Assembly: GCA_015063285.1 (NCBI GenBank)
Contig: SUST01000006.1
Coordinates: 21,558 to 85,557 of the forward strand
Direction: 5' to 3'
Origin: Thermoplasmata archaeon
GTDB taxonomy: Archaea; Thermoplasmatota; Thermoplasmata; Methanomassiliicoccales; Methanomethylophilaceae
Length of the DNA: 64,000 nt
Shown here: positions 45,311 through 53,064 of the stretch, in pieces
Layout of the letters: each line of letters starts with the position of its first letter
How positions within the stretch are numbered: position 1 is the first letter of the stretch
Position numbers and translations under genes: made by a program
The notes under the pieces: generated by a model
Told to the model about the DNA's origin: nothing
The model's database searches: none
What the model saw: only the letters and a program-made list of their open reading frames with translations

Positions 45311-45610
45311 TTAGTTCACCTTTTCCTTTATTTTGACATTAATTGTGTTCTCTCCCAATATTATGTAAATATTGACAATTGTAAGGGGTTTGTTGTGGTT
45401 CTTGGTGGCCCTCATGTGGTTGCGGACTCCTTTCTGCCAGTCTGAGACGGCCTCGTTGAACGGGCATGCCTTCTCACAGCCAGTGTTCGTATGCTTAGCG
45501 CAGCTCGCAACGGCTGATCCATTGAGTTCCTCGAATCTCCTGAGATATTCGAACTCCTCGTTGAATTCGGTCGATTGCAAGTCATTGTCAATCATTGTCA
45601 ATCTTGACAT
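45311..45610 (-). CDS. small cysteine-containing protein before the integrase
   Basis: This is a protein of about 99 residues from the ATG at 45610; it contains CAKHTNTGCEKACPF, a cysteine cluster that could bind zinc, and a basic RNHMRATKNHNK segment. Its TAA directly abuts the integrase ATG. By position it could be an excisionase or directionality factor, but no family is recognised. The promoter likely lies in the shared control region at 45592-45663. Confidence 0.55.
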   Translation of the reverse strand: MSRLTMIDNDLQSTEFNEEFEYLRRFEELNGSAVASCAKHTNTGCEKACPFNEAVSDWQKGVRNHMRATKNHNKPLTIVNIYIILGENTINVKIKEKVN

Positions 45611-45663
45611 AATTGGGACAAGGGGCCGAATTGTATAAATAATTTTTTGACAATTAATGTCAA
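45592..45663. promoter_or_regulatory. divergent control region with repeated TTGACAAT motifs
   Basis: TATAAATAA at 45634-45642 can serve the AbrB-type gene (start 45674), and its complement reads TTTATAC toward the integrase side (start 45610). TTGACAATTAATGTCAA (45647-45663) is an inverted repeat between TATA box and start; ATTGTCA-type copies recur at about 45592-45608, and again near 45331-45341 and 45372. This looks like an autoregulated lysogeny-type switch. Confidence 0.55.
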
Positions 45664-45673
45664 TAGTGACAAT

Positions 45674-46033
45674 ATGCACGTGAAGATTGGAAAATCAGTG
45701 AAATTCGATGATTACGGAAGGGTGACCGTTCCGTCAGAGCTTGCGAAGATGATGAATCTGGAGAAGGGGATCGACTCCGTCGTATGGTATGTCGGAGACG
45801 GGATGGCGATCATGTACAAGGACACCAAGTCATACCAGGGTCTCGATTTCGAAGGCGAGGAGATCGAGAACAACCTTCGCAACTATGAGAAGGAAGCCAC
45901 AGAACAGTTCATTGACGACGCCGACCTCTCACCGGAGGAACTGGAGAGGAAGCTCCGCGAGGAGTATCAGCGCGATCAGGAGATGAGGGCTGAGCTCATC
46001 AGGAGCAAGAAGGGCGGCAAGTCCGAGGAATGA
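45674..46033 (+). CDS. AbrB/SpoVT-type DNA-binding regulator
   Basis: This 119-residue protein begins HVKIGKSVKFDDYGRVTVPS, the swapped-hairpin SpoVT/AbrB DNA-binding domain, followed by an acidic helical tail (EELERKLREEYQRD). It is a likely repressor bound to the TTGACAAT repeats next to it, controlling the integrase genes. The ATG at 45674 gives the family-typical start and a nearly leaderless message. Confidence 0.82.
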   Translation: MHVKIGKSVKFDDYGRVTVPSELAKMMNLEKGIDSVVWYVGDGMAIMYKDTKSYQGLDFEGEEIENNLRNYEKEATEQFIDDADLSPEELERKLREEYQRDQEMRAELIRSKKGGKSEE

Positions 46034-46041
46034 AACCCTTT

Positions 46042-46064
46042 GGTGCATGCGGTCTGCATGCACC
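46042..46064 (+). terminator. hairpin terminator after the AbrB-type gene
   Basis: GGTGCATGC and GCATGCACC form a perfect nine-base stem with a five-base loop, eight bases after the stop; T-rich sequence follows. Confidence 0.65.
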
Positions 46065-46125
46065 TTCATTTACACTTCTAAGAAGCCAGGTATGTGGTCA
46101 TGACGAATTTATCGGTTAAAAATGG

Positions 46126-46161
46126 ACCGATAAGTTAGCCGATAAATTAACCGATAAACCC
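46126..46161. repeat. three tandem 12-base repeats with CCGATAA core
   Basis: ACCGATAAGTTA, GCCGATAAATTA and ACCGATAAACCC follow one another without gaps, and an inverted TTATCGG lies upstream at 46109-46115. The regular 12-base spacing resembles iterons or a regulator array. The repeats lie in the convergent gap between the AbrB-type gene and the AlbA/ATPase gene. Confidence 0.6.
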
Positions 46162-46164
46162 AGT

Positions 46165-47517
46165 TCAGAGCTTATCCTTATCGACTACCCAGAATCCTTT
46201 TTTGTTGCTTCCTTCCCTTCTAACAAATCCCGCTGCCGTTAATTTCGATACACGATATTTTACGGTGCTGAGAGGTATCGAAGTGATATCTGATATCTCC
46301 TGCTTACTGGAAGAGCTGTTCTGCAAGATGCATTGGATTATGGCCCTGTCCTTCTCGTCAAGACCATTATCGGAAGAGATGGGTTCTGCAGGCTTCTTCT
46401 TATCGGATCTGATCCTGAGTGTGGCCGTCACACCGCCGAACGCCTCTTCGAACATCGGCTCGGGATTCCCGTTGGCCTTGCACGCATCCATGATGCGCTG
46501 GATTCCCATGGCCCAGTTCTCGACGTAGCCTGCCGCGAAGAACACCTCCGAGAGACTGGTGTTGCGCCTGATGGAGGGATGCTTCCCTTTGAGGTTGGAT
46601 TCGGTGACGCCCTCAGGAAGTTTGCCGAAGTTGAACACCTCCAACCTGTCAGGATATACGGATACGGTGACAGGCTCATGGTAGTGGTAGTCCTTGTGCA
46701 CCAGGGCGTTGACGATCAGCTCCCTGACAGCATCCTTGGGGTAGTCGTACATGGCGACAGCGGCGAAGCTGCCGTCCTCGAAACCCTGCTTCGGAGGGGC
46801 GAACGATTCATCGAGGAGTTCCTGGACCTTGTCCGGGATGAGGATGAACGGCATGTAGATGATCTTGTCCCTGTAGAATTCACGATTCGGACCGAACTGG
46901 CCTATCTTCAGGAAGGCTCCTCTGTCCAGATCATGAGGGTTCTTGCCGAATAGGAACGCACCGGACAGGGTGATCTCGCCATCCCTGATGAGGCCGTACC
47001 TCTTGAGAACCGATTCTATATCGCTATCGTCGACCTCGTCCGGTATGCGTTCGGACCTCTTTCCCCTGGAGATGAAGAACGATACCGCCTCAGGAGATAT
47101 GTCATCAAGGGATAGTTTGGTGGACTGGTCGAGCCATTCGAGGCCGTTCTCTTTCAGAAGGATGGTCTTGAGCTCATCGCCCTCGATCTGCTGGGTGGTG
47201 TTGCCGACACGCATATAGAATCTGCCGTCGTAATCCACCAGCTTATCGCCTTTAGGGACATCGATTATGATGCATTCCTTGCCCTCGATGACCTCGGCAC
47301 GTGTTTCGGATACGATATGCAGCTTGTTACGAATGGAATCGGAGATCGACTTGGTGGTGCCTTTGATGTCTTGGACGCCTATGTATTCGCCGTCATCCCT
47401 CCTGCCTATGACCAAGCGGCCGGTATGAGTGTTATGGAAGGCGGCGATGGTCTTGAGATACTTGTCAGACCAGGACTCCTTCCATTCGGTGTCGATATTC
47501 TCGATGTCCATTCCCAT
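46165..47517 (-). CDS. AlbA-domain / GHKL ATPase regulator of the island
   Basis: This 450-residue protein has the AlbA_2 N-terminus (TEWKESWSDKYLKTIAAFHN, TGRLVIGRRDDG), a GHKL ATPase middle (VRELIVNALVHKDYHYHEP, LEVFNFGKLPEG, ENWAMGIQRI) and a C-terminal winged helix (SKQEISDITSIPLSTVKYRV). It is similar in architecture to the chromosomal protein at 8818-10212, though the sequences are clearly different. It is a putative transcriptional regulator within the element. Confidence 0.8.
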   Translation of the reverse strand: MGMDIENIDTEWKESWSDKYLKTIAAFHNTHTGRLVIGRRDDGEYIGVQDIKGTTKSISDSIRNKLHIVSETRAEVIEGKECIIIDVPKGDKLVDYDGRFYMRVGNTTQQIEGDELKTILLKENGLEWLDQSTKLSLDDISPEAVSFFISRGKRSERIPDEVDDSDIESVLKRYGLIRDGEITLSGAFLFGKNPHDLDRGAFLKIGQFGPNREFYRDKIIYMPFILIPDKVQELLDESFAPPKQGFEDGSFAAVAMYDYPKDAVRELIVNALVHKDYHYHEPVTVSVYPDRLEVFNFGKLPEGVTESNLKGKHPSIRRNTSLSEVFFAAGYVENWAMGIQRIMDACKANGNPEPMFEEAFGGVTATLRIRSDKKKPAEPISSDNGLDEKDRAIIQCILQNSSSSKQEISDITSIPLSTVKYRVSKLTAAGFVRREGSNKKGFWVVDKDKL

Positions 47518-47672
47518 CGACTGTCGGATGTGTACCTGACGATATAACGATTATCAGGAAAAGTAGGGACCATATAGGATACTCATCCCTGGTGTGTTCT
47601 CCACCCTTCATTCACTCGCGCAGACATATCGTCCTTTCCATTTATTCAATGTAAAGTAACGTATTGCTGCGC

Positions 47673-47710
47673 TTCGAACAATCATTCCGGGTTTCGAACA
47701 CCCAGGAATG
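47673..47710 (+). promoter_or_regulatory. direct repeats and hairpin before the small-gene operon
   Basis: TTCGAACA occurs at 47673-47680 and 47693-47700, 20 bases apart. The second copy is the loop of a hairpin, CATTCC GGGT ... ACCC A GGAATG (47683-47710), which covers the GGAATGA ribosome site of the next gene. Regulation of transcription or translation is possible. Confidence 0.4.
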
Positions 47711-47717
47711 AGTTGAA

Positions 47718-48041
47718 ATGTTCTGTAAAATGGAACTGGAAAACAAGATAAACTCCTTAAGAAACGATTTGGAAACCGATTACAAGATTCTCGTCGGTGA
47801 GATAGTCATCGAGAGACTGAATGTGGACGATCTTTACGAGATCCTCCGCTACGGATGGGACAGGAACGATCTCCAGAAGATGCTGGATGAGGAGGACTAT
47901 GCAGGGATCGGCATACTCGCCGCATGGATCAGGGAATGCGGGAACGGATGCCACGGATTCATGGTCGAGGACGACCCCTATGTATATCCGCTGGATGAGG
48001 ACGGCAACTACGTCGAGGGAACATTCGGGAGGTGCTTCTGA
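47718..48041 (+). CDS. small plasmid-type protein, unknown
   Basis: This acidic protein of 107 residues (ATG 47718; 47730 is an alternative) has a helical first half (DLYEILRYGWDRNDLQKML) and ends with VEDDPYVYPLDEDG. It is the first of four tightly packed genes (47718-49350) whose products resemble accessory proteins of plasmids and integrated elements. Family not recognised. Confidence 0.6.
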   Translation: MFCKMELENKINSLRNDLETDYKILVGEIVIERLNVDDLYEILRYGWDRNDLQKMLDEEDYAGIGILAAWIRECGNGCHGFMVEDDPYVYPLDEDGNYVEGTFGRCF

Positions 48042-48337
48042 TGGAGGATTGGCAGATCGCTGTACTGAACTCGGAGCATCTGACCGTGGAGCAGCAGCGC
48101 AGGACAGGATACCGTCTGGTGATCAGCAGATGCACCAAGAAGGACAGGATGCCCATACAGGAAGTCGTCGTCAGACTGAAGCACTCCAACCGGAAGCCCG
48201 TTATAATGTGCCCTGAGGATCCGATGAAGGGAATGTTCGCACCGAAGAAGGAGGTTCTGGACGTACTGATGGCCAGGGAGGACTATCAGGAATTCAGGAT
48301 GTGGCTCGCAGAGGCCAAGATGAACGGGGTGATGTGA
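48041..48337 (+). CDS. small plasmid-type protein, unknown
   Basis: This 98-residue protein starts at an ATG overlapping the previous stop (TGATG). It has a beta-rich centre (RLVISRC, EVVVRLKHSNRKPVIM) and a helical end. It carries no recognised motif. Its coupling to both neighbours supports it as a real gene. Confidence 0.6.
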   Translation: MEDWQIAVLNSEHLTVEQQRRTGYRLVISRCTKKDRMPIQEVVVRLKHSNRKPVIMCPEDPMKGMFAPKKEVLDVLMAREDYQEFRMWLAEAKMNGVM

Positions 48338-49057
48338 ATGGGCAACAGAGCTGTCATCACGACCGAGGAGAACTTCAACAAGATGAAAGGGATCGGGATA
48401 TACCTTCATTGGAACGGAGGATACGACTCCGTGGAGGGATTCCTGGAGTACTGCAGACTGAGGTCCTTCAGGCCTCCTGAGAGGGACGACTACGGATGGG
48501 CCAGGCTCTGCCAGGTCATCGGGAACTTCATGGGAGCAGATGGATGCTCCGTCGGGATAGACGACATCGACAATCTGGACGTGAACAATGGTGACAACGG
48601 CACCTACTTCATCAAGGATTGGAAGATTGTCGGAAGGAAGTTCAACGAGCATCCGGAACAGAAGGATTATCCTCTGATGGCCTTCCTGGAGGCGGTGGAC
48701 GAGAGTCAGCCAGAGGCCCAGAAGCTCGGCAAGGAGATGATCGAAGGGCTCATCCATCATGGGAAGGTTATCTCCCAAATCAGCTGGAATTACAGCTACG
48801 AGATCTCCAAGAGGGAAGAGAGCGGATTAGCTGCGAGGCCTTTCGAGATCGGGAAGTACTATTCCTCCAATCAGAAGGATTCGAGATTCATCGTTAGGAT
48901 CGTGGATAAGCAGTACATGAATGCGGTTATCGACATCGACGGACAGGAGATGGTTGTACCGAGATTCGTCTGGAGGGACGGTTCGGAATCCATCCTGGTG
49001 AATGATGAGGATGGTAAGGAGAGATCCATCAGATCCGTGAATGAGGTGATAGCATGA
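48338..49057 (+). CDS. MGNRAVIT-type element protein
   Basis: This 239-residue protein begins MGNRAVITT and continues GIYLHWNGGYDSVEGFLEYC, a signature I recall from uncharacterised proteins of plasmids and gut mobile elements in bacteria and archaea. The C-terminal 70 residues look like a separate small beta-rich domain (FIVRIVDKQYMNAVIDID). It follows the previous gene directly and overlaps the next by four bases. Function unknown. Confidence 0.7.
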   Translation: MGNRAVITTEENFNKMKGIGIYLHWNGGYDSVEGFLEYCRLRSFRPPERDDYGWARLCQVIGNFMGADGCSVGIDDIDNLDVNNGDNGTYFIKDWKIVGRKFNEHPEQKDYPLMAFLEAVDESQPEAQKLGKEMIEGLIHHGKVISQISWNYSYEISKREESGLAARPFEIGKYYSSNQKDSRFIVRIVDKQYMNAVIDIDGQEMVVPRFVWRDGSESILVNDEDGKERSIRSVNEVIA

Positions 49058-49350
49058 GCCTGTTCGAGACCGGGACGGTGGTCATGACCTGCGGGATCAG
49101 GGACATGATATGCGCGGACGAGCTCGCCCAGGAGGTCGTACAGAGCTGCCTTGAAAGGCACTGCAAGGGCGACTGGGGAGACCTCTGCGAGGATGACAAG
49201 GCGATGAACGACGAGTCGCTGGAAGCCGAGAGAAACGGCGACTGGGCTGACAGCCTGTTCAGCAGCTACGAGACCGACGTCGGGAAGATATATGTAATCA
49301 CGGAATCAGATAGATCCGTAACAACTATTCTTCGCCCTGAAGAATACTGA
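49054..49350 (+). CDS. small conserved mobile-element protein
   Basis: The 98-residue sequence FETGTVVMTCGIRD, HCKGDWGDLCEDDKAMND and IYVITESDRSVTTILRPEEY matches a widespread small family on plasmids and integrated elements, in which GDWG and the ITE-x-DRS-x-TT-x-L-x-P-E-E-Y ending are conserved. Its biochemical role is not known. It is the last gene of the four-gene operon, followed by a strong hairpin. Confidence 0.75.
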   Translation: MSLFETGTVVMTCGIRDMICADELAQEVVQSCLERHCKGDWGDLCEDDKAMNDESLEAERNGDWADSLFSSYETDVGKIYVITESDRSVTTILRPEEY

Positions 49351-49356
49351 CAAACA

Positions 49357-49375
49357 GAGGGTCATAATGACCCTC
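49357..49375 (+). terminator. perfect palindromic terminator before the silent hsdS
   Basis: GAGGGTCAT and ATGACCCTC pair around one A, followed by ATTTTA. It ends the four-gene operon and lies directly before the inverted repeat of the silent hsdS copy; the ATG of that copy's open frame is inside the hairpin. Confidence 0.7.
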
Positions 49376-50752
49376 ATTTTACGTCATAATCATTATTATG
49401 AGAACATCGATGGAAAAGAAGTCTGCATTGATGATGAAATTCCATTCGAGATTCCCCAATCATGGAGATGGGTGAGATTAGGCAATATTTTCAATATGCG
49501 GTCAGCAATGCGCATTCATCAATCCGATTGGAAATCAGAAGGAATTCCATTCTATCGTGGCAGGGAGTTGGTCCAGTTATCAAATACAGGTAAAACAAGC
49601 CCTGAAGTCTTTTTGAGTCCTTCATTTTATCAAGAACTGAAAGACAAGGGTGGAGTTCCCTCCATTGGCGATATTTTGATCTCAGCAGTAGGCACTATTG
49701 GTAAAACGTATATCGTGACGGATGACAGACCGTTTTATTACAAAGATGCCTACATATTATGCTTTGAGAACTATGCAAATTTGTTTTCTAATTATTTCCA
49801 GATTTCAATTGCCTCGCCTTATTTGCAAAGTCAAATTAAAGACGGGTCAGAAGCAACAACGGTTTCCCAGCTTACTCTCATCAAAGCCAATAGTTTGCTC
49901 TGTCCTATTCCGCCAGAACAGGAGCAGAAAAGAATATGTGAGTGCTATAACAAGATCAGTTCTCTAATATTTGATTATTCAATTCTTTTCGATTCAATTG
50001 TCAGTTTAGATTCTAACATTGAGAAATCAATCACCGATGCTATTGTACAGTACGCAATTCAAGGTAAACTCGTTTCTCAAAAAACTGATGAAGAATCAGT
50101 CAAAATCCAATGCAAGAATCCAATCATCAGACGTGATAATTCCTATTATGAACTAAAAAATGACATTGAGATACAATGTTCGAACATTCCTTTTTTAATA
50201 CCACTATCTTGGAAATGGATCAAATTATCAGATTTAGTTGATGTGAAAGAGGAATATTCCATTGTGGATGGCCCCTTTGGCAGCGATCTAAAGAAAGAAC
50301 ATTACACAGACAAAAAAGAAGTTCGCATTATCCAGTTGAGTAACTTAGGCGATGGGTATTGGAAGAATGAGAATTGTAAATACACTACATTTGAACATGC
50401 AAAAGAATTAGAAAGATGTCTGGCTAAGCCTGGCGATTTGGTTATAGCTAAGATGATGCCCGCTGGGCGCACATCAATTATACCCTCAACAGAAAACGAC
50501 TATATTCTGTCGTCCGATACTATTAAGTTTATTCCAAATCCAGAATTGAACAAACAGTATCTACTTCTAGCAATGAACAGTCAAATGTTCAGAGATCAGA
50601 TAGCTGCAGATGTCCATGGCATCACTAGAGTCCGCACAAGTGTCACGAAAATTAGAGGTTACGTATTGCCAATACCCCCAATAGAAGAGCAGGATAGAAT
50701 CGTAGAGAGAGTAAACATACTTCTTTCACTTACCAATCAACTGTCTGATTAA
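49367..50752 (+). CDS. hsdS: silent hsdS specificity cassette, 5' truncated
   Basis: This frame has 461 codons and two target-recognition domains, each followed by a conserved spacer (KSITDAIVQYAIQGKLVS and the C-terminal PPIEEQDRIVERVNILL). It corresponds to the minus-strand hsdS but lacks the first 80 residues (VNPEDLRASILQAAIQG type); its only ATG lies in a terminator hairpin, and there is no ribosome site. It is therefore best read as a silent donor that becomes expressed when the segment inverts. The two recognition domains differ strongly from those of the active gene. Confidence 0.85.
   Translation: MTLILRHNHYYENIDGKEVCIDDEIPFEIPQSWRWVRLGNIFNMRSAMRIHQSDWKSEGIPFYRGRELVQLSNTGKTSPEVFLSPSFYQELKDKGGVPSIGDILISAVGTIGKTYIVTDDRPFYYKDAYILCFENYANLFSNYFQISIASPYLQSQIKDGSEATTVSQLTLIKANSLLCPIPPEQEQKRICECYNKISSLIFDYSILFDSIVSLDSNIEKSITDAIVQYAIQGKLVSQKTDEESVKIQCKNPIIRRDNSYYELKNDIEIQCSNIPFLIPLSWKWIKLSDLVDVKEEYSIVDGPFGSDLKKEHYTDKKEVRIIQLSNLGDGYWKNENCKYTTFEHAKELERCLAKPGDLVIAKMMPAGRTSIIPSTENDYILSSDTIKFIPNPELNKQYLLLAMNSQMFRDQIAADVHGITRVRTSVTKIRGYVLPIPPIEEQDRIVERVNILLSLTNQLSD
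49382..49467 (+). repeat. left 86-base inverted repeat of the hsdS inversion system
   Basis: It matches the complement of 52790-52875 at 78 of 86 positions. Both encode YYENIDGKEVCIDDEIPF in their hsdS frames. The first 21 bases contain an ATAAT-N4-ATTAT core, a candidate recombinase site. Confidence 0.88.
50132..50152 (+). repeat. internal recombination-site candidate in the silent hsdS
   Basis: The site lies between the two recognition domains. It has the same CGTGATAAT-N3-TATTATGA pattern as the outer repeats, and a 27-base exact match including it occurs in inverted orientation around 52105-52125. Confidence 0.7.
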
Positions 50753-51524
50753 CTATCTCACGTTGCTCATTAGAACTCATGCGAAGATAGATGCGTGTGG
50801 TCTCTATACTTTCATGACCGAGAAGATCTGCCAATAATGCAATATCGTTGTAGCGTTGCATGAATGTTTTTGCGAACATATGACGAAAAGAATGAGGATA
50901 TACAACAGAAGGATCAATTCCATATCTGACAGCTAACTTCTTCAGTTGCGATGATATGCCTTTGGCACTCAAAATGTTGCCTTTCGAATTAACAAAAAGA
51001 GGTCCAGTATACTTTCCTATAGAATCCAACCATCTCATGGCATCTATCTGAAGCAAAAGCGGGATGTAAATTCTTCTAATCTTGCCACCCTTGGAATAGA
51101 TGTCCACATATCCAATTCTGATGTGTTCCACCTTGAATTGTAGAAGTTCGTTGATTCTGGATCCTGTAGAACCTAAGAATCTAACGATATAATACCAAAG
51201 AAGATTCTCATCTGATAAAAGTCCGTTTTTCAGGCATTCATAGTCGGCTAAGCTGATAACGTTATCAAGATATGTTTGTTGTTGATATCTGATAGAAGAC
51301 ATCCTGATAGGTTGTCCGCTGTATTTCAGATAAGCATTCATTGCAGAAATACGCAAATTGACTGTTCTTGGATGATAATTGTCAATTAAAAAAGTCTTGA
51401 ATGCAGCGATGCTGTTCTCATTAATTTCAGAAAATGATTCATTAAAAAGTTTAATTGTATGCAGATATGCGACTATTGTGTTATCTGATTTTCCTAGCGA
51501 TTTTAAATGGGATTCAAATGTCAT
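50730..51524 (-). CDS. tyrosine recombinase of the hsdS switch
   Basis: This 264-residue XerC/D-like recombinase has an N-terminal core-binding domain (SDNTIVAYLHTIKLFNES) and catalytic residues Arg (GSTGSRINELLQF), Lys (SKGGKIRRI), HSFRH, GHESI and Tyr in TTRIYLRMS. It is encoded inside the segment it probably inverts, between the two hsdS genes. Its start lies inside the end of the active hsdS gene (coupled translation), and its end overlaps the silent hsdS end by 23 bases. It is AT-rich, unlike the integrase at 44348. Confidence 0.88.
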   Translation of the reverse strand: MTFESHLKSLGKSDNTIVAYLHTIKLFNESFSEINENSIAAFKTFLIDNYHPRTVNLRISAMNAYLKYSGQPIRMSSIRYQQQTYLDNVISLADYECLKNGLLSDENLLWYYIVRFLGSTGSRINELLQFKVEHIRIGYVDIYSKGGKIRRIYIPLLLQIDAMRWLDSIGKYTGPLFVNSKGNILSAKGISSQLKKLAVRYGIDPSVVYPHSFRHMFAKTFMQRYNDIALLADLLGHESIETTRIYLRMSSNEQREIVNQTVDW

Positions 51525-53064
51525 CAAGATTATTGACTATTTCTAATAGGATGTCAATCTTTTCCAATATGCGAGCTTGTTCTTGTTTGGGCGGGACAGG
51601 TACGATCATATTTCCGATAACCGATGTTGTTAACTCCTTTTGTTTAGTAGAACCCGTTGAAATATCTTCAATTATACTTTGAATGTAAGGCCCTCTCAAA
51701 TACCAATATAAGAATCTAGGCATTATGAAAGATTCACATCTGATGATGGTAACATGACTATCAACCACTGTTGGTAATTTTAAATCGGTTGAATGGACAA
51801 TACCGACGCGACCAAGAGTTCCCAACCCCGTAGAATTGACAAGGATGTCGTTCTCACAAACAAATCTATCCTCGGAGTAGCTATCGATTGTATTCGGGTT
51901 GATGAATAAACATCTGGACATGTCAAGTCCGGACCATTGGTTGCATTTCTGGGCAATTACTGGATACTCATTTTTCTCTGAATATTTAGGTGACTTACCA
52001 CGTTTTATATATGTGCAAGCATCAGACAAACGAAGCCAAATCCAACTTGATGGTATATTAAATGGAATAATCTCATCGATACAGTCTTCTTCACCATCTT
52101 TGATTTCATAATAGGAATTATCACGTCTGATTATTGGATACTTACAGTTAATATGAACAGGCGTTTCGTCTGGATTCTGAGATACCAGTTTTCCTTGTAT
52201 TGCATACTGAATAATTGCCGATTCTAAGTCATTTTTGAGTCTTGTATCTATACAAACAGCTTTCTCATACAGACTTGATAGTTCATCAAGGAGCTTGAAA
52301 TGATTTGAAACAGTTCTAACAATACGATATTGTTCAGATAAAGGAGCTAGAGGCAGCAACATTTTTGAAGCTGAGTCGGCACTAAGACCTTCTTTAGTAG
52401 CACCAACCTGTAAATCCATTACTTTAGAGAAAAAAAACGGACTACAGATTACAAGATGCACATATTGTCTGATATCATGATCAATGAGCCTGATAATCAT
52501 AACATGCTGATTGACATTGGCCATGTCAAAAACATCAGGTACCAATGCACACCTGCCAATGGATCCCCCGGTTATGTTTAAAAGAAGATCCCTTGGTCTA
52601 ACGATTGAACCCTTATGGAGATTATTTGTTTCTTCATCTATGAATGCTACTGAATCCAGTCTTAGTCCATCATTATAGACATTCTGTGAACGAATAAACG
52701 AGATACCAGACTCTTTATAGACTTGTTTTCCTCCTCTAGGCGTTGCTCCCGAACCTAATTTAGTTACCAATGAACCTAATCTGGTCCAACTCCACGATTG
52801 TGGGATTTCAAATGGAATTTCATCATCGATGCAGACTTCTTTTCCATCGATATTCTCATAATAATGATTATCACGGCGGAAGATGAACGATTCATGCTTG
52901 GGTTTCTTGATCTTCCCTTCCTTGATCAGACGGTGTTTCTCCTCCCTTATCCTATCTAATAGGACGGAAGCAGGTTCATCGTTAGGATCCTGAGGGACCA
53001 GTTTGCCCTGTATGGCTGCCTGAAGGATCGATGCCCTCAGATCTTCCGGGTTGACCTTACGCAT
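51514..53064 (-). CDS. hsdS: type I restriction specificity subunit HsdS, expressed copy
   Basis: This 516-residue protein has the full N-terminus (MRKVNPEDLRASILQAAIQG), two variable target-recognition domains and two conserved spacers (QYAIQGKLVSQNP and PPKQEQARILEKIDILLE). The ATG at 53064 overlaps the hsdM end (GGATGCG...). It determines which DNA sequence the M2S1 and R2M2S1 complexes methylate or cut. The region following codon 80 is shared as an inverted repeat with the silent copy. Confidence 0.9.
   Translation of the reverse strand: MRKVNPEDLRASILQAAIQGKLVPQDPNDEPASVLLDRIREEKHRLIKEGKIKKPKHESFIFRRDNHYYENIDGKEVCIDDEIPFEIPQSWSWTRLGSLVTKLGSGATPRGGKQVYKESGISFIRSQNVYNDGLRLDSVAFIDEETNNLHKGSIVRPRDLLLNITGGSIGRCALVPDVFDMANVNQHVMIIRLIDHDIRQYVHLVICSPFFFSKVMDLQVGATKEGLSADSASKMLLPLAPLSEQYRIVRTVSNHFKLLDELSSLYEKAVCIDTRLKNDLESAIIQYAIQGKLVSQNPDETPVHINCKYPIIRRDNSYYEIKDGEEDCIDEIIPFNIPSSWIWLRLSDACTYIKRGKSPKYSEKNEYPVIAQKCNQWSGLDMSRCLFINPNTIDSYSEDRFVCENDILVNSTGLGTLGRVGIVHSTDLKLPTVVDSHVTIIRCESFIMPRFLYWYLRGPYIQSIIEDISTGSTKQKELTTSVIGNMIVPVPPKQEQARILEKIDILLEIVNNLDDI
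52105..52125 (-). repeat. internal recombination-site candidate in the active hsdS
   Basis: On the minus strand this is identical to 50132-50152 and lies between the two recognition domains; the surrounding exact match is 27 bases. Crossing over here and at the outer repeats would shuffle the recognition domains independently. Confidence 0.7.
52790..52875 (-). repeat. right 86-base inverted repeat of the hsdS inversion system
   Basis: It is the partner of 49382-49467, about 91% identical in inverted orientation. It lies near the start of the first recognition domain of the active hsdS gene. Confidence 0.88.

Noticed and set aside
46165..47517. AlbA/ATPase gene as a duplicate of the gene at 8818-10212.
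   Set aside because: Only the domain order is shared; visible motifs differ too much for a recent duplication.
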